A stretch of 64,000 nucleotides of DNA from Gammaproteobacteria bacterium (GTDB lineage Bacteria > Pseudomonadota > Gammaproteobacteria > Pseudomonadales > Pseudomonadaceae). A model generated the notes under the pieces. The model searched no databases. It saw nothing but the letters and a program-made list of their open reading frames with translations, and was not told where the DNA came from. Location of the stretch: contig JAAYFI010000027.1 of assembly GCA_012728315.1 (NCBI GenBank), forward strand, positions 1 to 64,000. The letters are read 5' to 3'. Shown in pieces: positions 57,720-64,000 of the stretch. Made by a program: the position numbers and the translations under genes. Each line of letters begins with the position of its first letter. The stretch's first letter is position 1.

Positions 57720-58079
57720 ATGAAAAAATTGTTAATTGTCGCCCACGGTAGTCGCCGCGATGCCTCCAACGATGAAGTTCGAGTGCTCGCAGACAAGATA
57801 GCCAAGCACTTAGCGTTACCTGCAGATGGCGTTCAGGTGGCATTTTTAGAGTTAGCTGTACCTGCCATAGGCGACGCCCTCGATGAGTGCTTTAAGAGCG
57901 GCACTGAAAAAGTCTGCGTACTGCCCTATTTTTTATCTTCCGGTACCCACGTGGTGGGTGATGTCCCACGTGAAATAGCCGCAGCACAAAGCAGATGGCC
58001 CGACAAAACCATAGAGTTATTGCCGCATATTGGTGCGGCAGAAGGCATGGTGGATTTAATTGCCCGCAGCTATTCCTAA
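57720..58079 (+). CDS. CbiX/SirB-type sirohydrochlorin chelatase family protein
   Basis: This 119-residue short CbiX-like protein opens KKLLIVAHGSRRDASNDEV with the metal-binding His of VAHGSRR. A second region VCVLPYFLSSGTHVVGDVP has the other His. Short CbiX domains insert Co or Fe into sirohydrochlorin for cobalamin or siroheme, and single-domain members dimerise. I use ATG at 57720, where family similarity begins. The open frame extends 44 codons upstream with no similarity. No other cobalamin or siroheme genes are adjacent. Confidence 0.85.
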   Translation: MKKLLIVAHGSRRDASNDEVRVLADKIAKHLALPADGVQVAFLELAVPAIGDALDECFKSGTEKVCVLPYFLSSGTHVVGDVPREIAAAQSRWPDKTIELLPHIGAAEGMVDLIARSYS

Positions 58080-58173
58080 TCCACCAGAACATATAAGCGC
58101 CAGCAATTACAGGTGAAGCCCACTGACAATTGCTGTTAGAATGCGCGTATTGACTCACAACCCATCGCTGTAA

Positions 58174-58884
<711 letters not shown>

Positions 58885-58991
58885 CGTTATCTGTGCAGCA
58901 GAGTCAGCTACTTTCTTTGTTGCGCATTATTTCTTAAACTATGCATGCATCTGCGCCAGTTTTTGGCGCTGTTTTTTCTGTGAGGAATACT

Positions 58992-59258
58992 ATGGCTCGC
59001 GTTACTGTTGAAGATTGCCTAGAAAACGTTGATAACCGTTTTTCTTTAGTTATGTTGGCCACTAAGCGCGCACGTCAACTAGCCACCGGTGGCAAAGAGC
59101 CTAAAGTGCCCGTTGAAAATGACAAGCCGACGGTACTTGCTCTGCGTGAAATCGCAGCAGGCTTAGTCGATGATAAAATGATTGCAGCAGAAGAAGCGCT
59201 GACTGCAGAAGAACCATTGTTTGCAGCTTTTGACGGCAGCGCCAACGAATCTCGCTAA
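58992..59258 (+). CDS. rpoZ: RNA polymerase omega subunit
   Basis: This 88-residue small subunit helps fold the beta' subunit and forms part of a ppGpp site on RNA polymerase. [20 protein letters not shown] at the start is the family signature, then [16 protein letters not shown]. The ATG at 58992 has GTGAGGAATACT before it. It is followed by spoT, so the ppGpp enzyme and its target subunit are neighbours. Confidence 0.98.
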   Translation: MARVTVEDCLENVDNRFSLVMLATKRARQLATGGKEPKVPVENDKPTVLALREIAAGLVDDKMIAAEEALTAEEPLFAAFDGSANESR

Positions 59259-59316
59259 TGCGCTTGCAGGTCGCTTACTGTGTAAATAAGGATAGATTGC
59301 CGTCAGGGGGTGAGCT

Positions 59317-61428
59317 ATGCCTGCTTTAGATCGCCTATCGCGGCAATTAGAAACTTATTTAAGCAAAGACCAAGTGAACGCTGTGCGTCGGGCGTACTAT
59401 TACGCTGAGCAAGCACATGATGGTCAACTGCGCAGCAGTGGTGAGCATTATGTAACTCATCCACTGGCAGTCGCCACCATCTTGGCAGAAATGCACATGG
59501 ACCATCAAAGCTTGATGGCAGCTATGTTGCACGATGTCATTGAAGACACTGGAATCCCCAAAGAAGCTTTAGTCGCACAGTTTGGCGAAAGCGTTGCTGA
59601 GCTGGTGGATGGTGTCAGTAAGCTGACGCAAATGAAGTTTGGCACCAAAGCCGAAGCACAAGCAGAAAACTTCCAAAAAATGGCGATGGCGATGGCGCGC
59701 GACATTCGCGTGATCTTAGTCAAACTCGCCGACCGCTTACACAACATGCGCACACTGGGCGCATTAAATGCGGAAAAACGCCGCCGCATTGCTAAAGAAA
59801 CCCTTGAAATCTATGCGCCCATTGCCAACCGCTTAGGCATGAACCGTATTTATGCGGAGTTTGAAGACCTCGGCTTTAAGGCCATGTACCCGATGCGTGC
59901 CGAACGTATCCAATCGGCAGTAAAGCGCTCTCGCGGTAACCGCAAAGAAATCGTTCATAAGATTCAAGAGTCAATCGAGCACTGTTTAGAGCGCGAAGGC
60001 TTGCCCGGCGAAGTCAGTGGCCGTGAAAAGCATCTGTACAGCATTTATCAAAAAATGCGCGGCAAACGCAAAGCCTTTAATGAAATCATGGATGTTTACG
60101 CGTTTCGTATTGTGGTCGACAAGGTCGATACCTGCTATCGCGTACTGGGTGCTGTACATAATTTATATAAACCCTTTCCTGGCCGCTTTAAAGATTACAT
60201 TGCAATTCCTAAGGCCAATGGCTACCAATCGCTGCACACCACGTTATTTGGTATGCACGGGGTACCTATCGAAATTCAAATTCGTACCCGCGACATGGAA
60301 GAACTGGCCAACAACGGGATTGCCGCACACTGGCTGTATAAAACCGAAGATGATGAGCGGCGTAATAACCATGCGCGTGCGCGCCAGTGGGTTAAAGGTT
60401 TGCTGGAGCTGCAACAAAACGCCGGCAACTCTCTAGAGTTTATTGAAAACGTTAAAATCGATTTATTCCCTGATGAAGTCTATGTGTTTACTCCTAAAGG
60501 CCGCATTATGGAATTGCCGAAAGGCTCAACTCCGGTCGATTTTGCCTATGCAGTGCACACGGATGTGGGTAATACCTGCATTGCCTGCCGCGTCAATCGT
60601 CGTCTTGCACCGCTATCGCAAGCATTAGAAAGCGGCGCGACGGTGGAAGTCATTACGGCACCCAATACGCAGCCTAATCCAAACTGGCTGAACTTTGTCG
60701 TCACTGGTAAAGCACGCACCCATATTCGTCATGCCCTTAAACAGCAACGCCGTGAAGAATCAGTCAACTTAGGTACACGCTTACTGAGCAAAGCCTTAGA
60801 TAACTTAGGCGCTCGTCTGGAAGACATTTCCGACGCTCGCCTCCAAGCACTGCTTAAAGAATACCGACAAGATGAGCGTGACGATCTGCTGGAAGATATA
60901 GGTCTGGGTAACCGTACCGCACACGTAGTAGCCCGCCGCTTACTGGCCACTGAAGACAATGGCACACATCCATTGGCCAGCGATGGCCCTCTGGTTATTC
61001 GTGGCACTGAAGGTTTAGTACTCAATTATGCACGCTGCTGCACGCCGATTCCGGGCGACTTAATTGTCGGCCATCTCTCTGCCGGTAAAGGCATGGTAGT
61101 ACACCGTGACAGCTGCAAAAATATCAGTGAATTCCGTAACAACCCAGAAAAGTGCATTCCACTGACCTGGGCAAAAGATATCGATAGCGAGTTTAATGTG
61201 GAACTACGCATTGAACTGGCCCATCAGCGCGGCTTAATCGCTCTGCTGGCGGGCACTATCAGTGAAGCGGATGCCAATATTGATAAGATCAGCGTAGACG
61301 AGCGTGATGGTCGTATTAGCGTTATTCAGCTCGGCATCAGCGTACGTGATCGCGTCCACTTGGCCCGAATTATTCGCAAGTTACGTGGCTTGGCCGGCGT
61401 CTCTCGTATTACACGCATGCGCGCTTAA
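59317..61428 (+). CDS. spoT: Bifunctional (p)ppGpp synthetase/hydrolase SpoT
   Basis: This 703-residue stringent-response enzyme has its HD hydrolase domain (about 25-180) with HPLAVATILAEM and the metal pair in MLHDVIEDT. The synthetase domain (about 230-350) includes YQSLHTTLFG. The TGS domain (about 385-445) has DEVYVFTPKGRIMELPKGST, and a C-terminal ACT domain ends the protein. The intact HD motif marks it as SpoT rather than RelA. The start has GGGGGTGAGCT upstream, 58 bases after rpoZ. Confidence 0.98.
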   Translation: MPALDRLSRQLETYLSKDQVNAVRRAYYYAEQAHDGQLRSSGEHYVTHPLAVATILAEMHMDHQSLMAAMLHDVIEDTGIPKEALVAQFGESVAELVDGVSKLTQMKFGTKAEAQAENFQKMAMAMARDIRVILVKLADRLHNMRTLGALNAEKRRRIAKETLEIYAPIANRLGMNRIYAEFEDLGFKAMYPMRAERIQSAVKRSRGNRKEIVHKIQESIEHCLEREGLPGEVSGREKHLYSIYQKMRGKRKAFNEIMDVYAFRIVVDKVDTCYRVLGAVHNLYKPFPGRFKDYIAIPKANGYQSLHTTLFGMHGVPIEIQIRTRDMEELANNGIAAHWLYKTEDDERRNNHARARQWVKGLLELQQNAGNSLEFIENVKIDLFPDEVYVFTPKGRIMELPKGSTPVDFAYAVHTDVGNTCIACRVNRRLAPLSQALESGATVEVITAPNTQPNPNWLNFVVTGKARTHIRHALKQQRREESVNLGTRLLSKALDNLGARLEDISDARLQALLKEYRQDERDDLLEDIGLGNRTAHVVARRLLATEDNGTHPLASDGPLVIRGTEGLVLNYARCCTPIPGDLIVGHLSAGKGMVVHRDSCKNISEFRNNPEKCIPLTWAKDIDSEFNVELRIELAHQRGLIALLAGTISEADANIDKISVDERDGRISVIQLGISVRDRVHLARIIRKLRGLAGVSRITRMRA

Positions 61429-61441
61429 ACGCCTTTACACC

Positions 61442-61477
61442 CTACGCCTTGGGGCTTGCTGTATCGCTCTGGCGTAG
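61442..61477 (+). terminator. Possible terminator between spoT and ridA
   Basis: Arms CTACGCC/GGCGTAG (seven bases) with a long loop are followed by CGTTTTT at 61478. It is weaker than the other hairpins, so read-through to ridA is likely. Confidence 0.4.
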
Positions 61478-61503
61478 CGTTTTTCTAAACAACGGAGTCC
61501 CTT

Positions 61504-61884
61504 ATGAGCAAAACCATCATCAGCACCGAGAACGCCCCCGCTGCCATTGGCACTTACTCACAAGCTGTGCGTGTCGAAAACACAGTGTATCTGTCCGGGC
61601 AAATCCCACTGAACCCCAAGACGATGGAGATGGTTGAAGGTTTTGAGCAGCAAGCCATCCAGGTCTTTGAAAATCTCAAGGCGGTGGCTGAAGCCGCGGG
61701 GGGTTCGCTCAATGATATCGTTAAGCTCAATATTTTCTTAACCGATCTGGGCAATTTTGCCGCACTGAATGAGGTGATGGGGCGCTATTTTACTGCACCT
61801 TACCCTGCGCGCGCAGCCGTTGGCGTTGCCTCCTTGCCACGCAACGCCTGTGTAGAAATGGATGCCGTACTGCACCTTGGTTAA
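61504..61884 (+). CDS. ridA: RidA family enamine/imine deaminase
   Basis: This 126-residue trimeric protein hydrolyses reactive 2-aminoacrylate-type enamines released by PLP enzymes. The family motifs [20 protein letters not shown] and the catalytic arginine in [20 protein letters not shown] are intact. An AACGGAGTCCCTT ribosome site precedes the ATG. The gene follows spoT, as in P. aeruginosa. Confidence 0.96.
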   Translation: MSKTIISTENAPAAIGTYSQAVRVENTVYLSGQIPLNPKTMEMVEGFEQQAIQVFENLKAVAEAAGGSLNDIVKLNIFLTDLGNFAALNEVMGRYFTAPYPARAAVGVASLPRNACVEMDAVLHLG

Positions 61885-61927
61885 GCATTCAGCATCATTG
61901 CAGCATCGCGCGGTGCCAACGCAGACC

Positions 61928-62782
61928 TTAAAGCTCAGCCAATTGCACCGCGTAGCCTTCACGGTAACTGCTGTATTGCGCAGACCAGCCTAAAGCTCTC
62001 GCCCGCGCATTACTGCAACGCTTACTACCCGAGCGCGGCTGTAAAACCAATCCTGCCACAGAACTGACTTTAAGCTGCTGCTGCAGCCAAGCCACCACCT
62101 CAGCTTGCTCCGCAGGTTCATTATCAACACCGATATAAACGGACTCAATGGTCTGGCCCTGAGCATCGGCCAACATAATCGTTGCAATTAAACTGGCAGC
62201 ATCATCGGCATGAATGCGGTTCGTAAAACAGTGTCGATGCGGCGCATGGTAGCCTTGGCGGACACGTTCAATCAGCATATTACGCCCCGGTCCATAAATA
62301 CCGGTCAAACGCACTGCTGTTGCGGGATGACCGCTCTCCATGGCGCAACGTTCAGCTGCCAACATAATCTGACCAGACCAACGCTTAGGCTCTGTAGGTG
62401 ACTGTTCATCAACCCAACTGTCATCATTCTGTCCATAGACAGCGCTACTGGAAACAAAGATCACGCGTTTAGGTTGCTGCTGATAGTGCTGCAACCAGCT
62501 GTAGAGATGCTGCTGACCTTGCACATAAGCACGCTGGTAATCTGCTTCACTCATCCCCTGTGCAGCCATGGCATATACCACGTAATCAATTGGCTCCTGC
62601 GGCCAATCACTTGGGCACTGCGCTTGGTTGAGGTCCGCGGCAATCGGCACAATACCTGCCGGCAAACGCTGGATATTACGACGCAAACCATAGACCTGCC
62701 AGCCGTGCCCTTGCATCAGCTGCGCAACGCGACTACCAATATCACCACAACCCACTACAACCATTCGCGTCTGCTTGTGCAT
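61928..62782 (-). CDS. NAD(P)-dependent epimerase/SDR-like protein (YeeZ type)
   Basis: This 284-residue extended-SDR-fold protein has the nucleotide motif VVGCGDIGSRVAQLM at the start. A VIFVSSSAVYGQNDDSWVDE segment contains the Ser/Thr region, and RLTGIYGPGRNMLIE follows. The usual YxxxK pair is not clearly present after SSSAVYG (the stretch reads RWSGQIMLAAE), as in YeeZ-like members, so catalysis is uncertain. The substrate is unknown. It is convergent with ridA and divergent from oxyR. Confidence 0.82.
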   Translation of the reverse strand: MHKQTRMVVVGCGDIGSRVAQLMQGHGWQVYGLRRNIQRLPAGIVPIAADLNQAQCPSDWPQEPIDYVVYAMAAQGMSEADYQRAYVQGQQHLYSWLQHYQQQPKRVIFVSSSAVYGQNDDSWVDEQSPTEPKRWSGQIMLAAERCAMESGHPATAVRLTGIYGPGRNMLIERVRQGYHAPHRHCFTNRIHADDAASLIATIMLADAQGQTIESVYIGVDNEPAEQAEVVAWLQQQLKVSSVAGLVLQPRSGSKRCSNARARALGWSAQYSSYREGYAVQLAEL

Positions 62783-62878
62783 TTTATCTTCGCCTCTGGC
62801 AATCTAGCGCCCATAAGATTTATTGGTCACAATTTAATGTAACAGCTATGCTGATACCACTCCTAATTGGAATGAGCT

Positions 62879-63799
62879 ATGACCCTTACCGAACTACGTT
62901 ACATTGTTGCTTTAGCTCAGACGCGCCATTTTGGGCGTGCAGCAGAGCAATGCCATGTCAGTCAACCCACCTTATCCGTAGGTGTAAAAAAACTAGAGGA
63001 AGACCTCGGTGTGTTGATTTTCGAGCGCAGCAAAAGCGCTGTGCGCGTTACTCCTGTCGGCGAAGGCATTGTTGCCCAAGCGCAACGCGTACTGGAGCAG
63101 GCACAAAGCATTCGTGAACTCGCTCAAGCCGGAAAAAACCAACTGGCAGCCCCGTTACGTGTTGGTGCTATTTATACGGTAGGGCCCTATTTATTCCCGC
63201 AAATGATTCCGCTACTGCACCGCAGCGCACCCGAAATGCCACTGTACATTGAAGAAAACTTCACTCATGTGCTCAGGGAGAAACTGCGCAAAGGTGAGCT
63301 GGATGTCATTATTGTCGCACTGCCTTACCAAGACGCCGATGTCCTGACTAAGGTCGCTTACAAAGAACCCTTTTGTGTACTCTTGCCCGCTGAGCATCCT
63401 TGGACTCAAAAAGACAGCATTGATAACGATATGCTTAACGACAAAAGTTTGCTGTTACTGGGTGAAGGCCACTGTTTCCGTGACCAAGTACTGGAAGCTT
63501 GCCCTGTTATGCTGCCCGGCGACCCAGAGCATCGTTACACCACGGTGGAAGCCAGCTCGCTGGAAACCATACGCCATATGGTGGCGTCAGGCTTAGGTGT
63601 GTCTGTGCTGCCCTTATCCGCTGTGGATAACCACCACTATGCAGAAGGCGTGATTGCCGTGCGCCCCTTTACTGATCCAGCCCCCACCCGCACTGTAGCC
63701 ATTGCTTGGCGCGCAACCTTCCCACGCCCCAAAGCCATCGACGCACTAATGAATGCTATTCGTCAGTGCGATGCGGCTCAAGTCTATAACGAGCACTAA
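62879..63799 (+). CDS. oxyR: Hydrogen-peroxide-sensing regulator OxyR
   Basis: This 306-residue LysR-family activator has an N-terminal winged helix (TELRYIVALAQTRHFGRAAEQ). The redox cysteines in GEGHCFRDQVLEACPV, about residues 199 and 208, correspond to the disulfide pair of E. coli OxyR. On oxidation it turns on catalase and peroxiredoxin genes. In P. aeruginosa recG likewise follows oxyR, and here recG begins two bases after its stop. TGGAATGAGCT precedes the ATG. Confidence 0.96.
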   Translation: MTLTELRYIVALAQTRHFGRAAEQCHVSQPTLSVGVKKLEEDLGVLIFERSKSAVRVTPVGEGIVAQAQRVLEQAQSIRELAQAGKNQLAAPLRVGAIYTVGPYLFPQMIPLLHRSAPEMPLYIEENFTHVLREKLRKGELDVIIVALPYQDADVLTKVAYKEPFCVLLPAEHPWTQKDSIDNDMLNDKSLLLLGEGHCFRDQVLEACPVMLPGDPEHRYTTVEASSLETIRHMVASGLGVSVLPLSAVDNHHYAEGVIAVRPFTDPAPTRTVAIAWRATFPRPKAIDALMNAIRQCDAAQVYNEH

Positions 63800-63801
63800 G
63801 C

Positions 63802-64000
63802 ATGACTGATTTACTGGTGCATACCCCAGTCACTGTGCTTAAAGGTGTAGGCCCAGCCGTTGCGGAAAAACTGGCAAAAGTAGGTATAGAAAACCTACAA
63901 GATGTACTCTTTCATCTGCCCTCACGCTATCAAGACCGCACTCGCATTACGCCGATTGCCGCATTGCGCCCCGGCCAAGATGCAGTGGTGGCCGGCACCG
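63802..64000 (+). CDS. recG: ATP-dependent DNA helicase RecG (N-terminal part, cut by window end)
   Basis: The first 66 codons are present, reading MTDLLVHTPVTVLKGVGPAV and then LFHLPSRYQDRTRITPI, the N-terminal wedge-domain start of RecG. RecG remodels stalled replication forks and Holliday junctions. It begins two bases after oxyR, so the pair is probably co-transcribed. The remaining 600-odd codons lie past the right edge. Confidence 0.93.
   Translation, partial: MTDLLVHTPVTVLKGVGPAVAEKLAKVGIENLQDVLFHLPSRYQDRTRITPIAALRPGQDAVVAGT

Overview
The window looks like core chromosome from a member of the Pseudomonadaceae with an unusually low G+C content (about half by eye). The evidence is gene order and several lineage-typical genes: crc next to pyrE, the amgK-murU cell-wall recycling pair beside lptD, algC with a membrane-anchored N-terminal half, a long HolD-like psi subunit before rimI, and the series rpmB-rpmG / radC-coaBC-dut-algC-argB and pyrE-crc-DUF4870-rph-yicC ... 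gmk-rpoZ-spoT-ridA ... oxyR-recG, which matches the order I know from Pseudomonas aeruginosa. A low-G+C lineage such as Denitrificimonas/Thiopseudomonas is my guess. I could not test it.

Layout. 1-334: promoter, boxA and leader of an rRNA operon reading leftwards out of the window. 335-7267: tyrS, an M23 peptidase, anmK, erpA, argC, hemJ and a DUF805 membrane protein. 7334-15603: a mostly minus-strand block of ppc, lysS, prfB (with its programmed frameshift), recJ and a YaeQ gene. 15833-18156: envelope/periplasm genes (Sel1-repeat protein, DUF3530 protein, cytochrome c4). 18164-25793: djlA-murU-amgK diverging from lptD-surA-pdxA. 25849-35654: carbonic anhydrase, leuA-holD-rimI, waaA, an oxidoreductase pair, hldE and lrgAB. 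35931-42671: rpmG, rpmB, radC, coaBC, dut, algC, argB. 42736-48707: a KamA-like radical SAM protein, a coiled-coil exported protein, pyrE, crc, DUF4870, rph, yicC. 58267-64000: gmk, rpoZ, spoT, ridA, an epimerase-like gene, oxyR and the first part of recG.

The main accessory region is 48.7-58.2 kb, which separates yicC from gmk (neighbours in P. aeruginosa). It holds a 1047-residue PLD-nuclease/SF2-helicase/DUF3427 protein, a divergent Fic AMP-transferase with a C-terminal winged helix, a PACE-type efflux protein, a broken photolyase gene, an iron-sulfur photolyase with a DUF2256 partner, a lipocalin, a thioesterase-like gene and a small chelatase. The most striking non-coding signal is in the gap between helicase and fic: two tandem perfect inverted repeats with the same 13-base spacer (52062-52090 and 52096-52124), which look like paired operators for a dimeric regulator, possibly the Fic protein's own winged helix. 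A second dyad (55991-56015) lies between the photolyase and lipocalin genes.

Most other genes are housekeeping and fit together by process: translation (tyrS, lysS, prfB, rpmB, rpmG), replication and repair (recJ, holD, radC, recG, photolyases), LPS and outer-membrane assembly (lptD, surA, waaA, hldE, algC), peptidoglycan turnover (M23 peptidase, anmK, amgK, murU), arginine/leucine/pyrimidine synthesis (argC, argB, leuA, pyrE), and global control (crc, spoT, oxyR).
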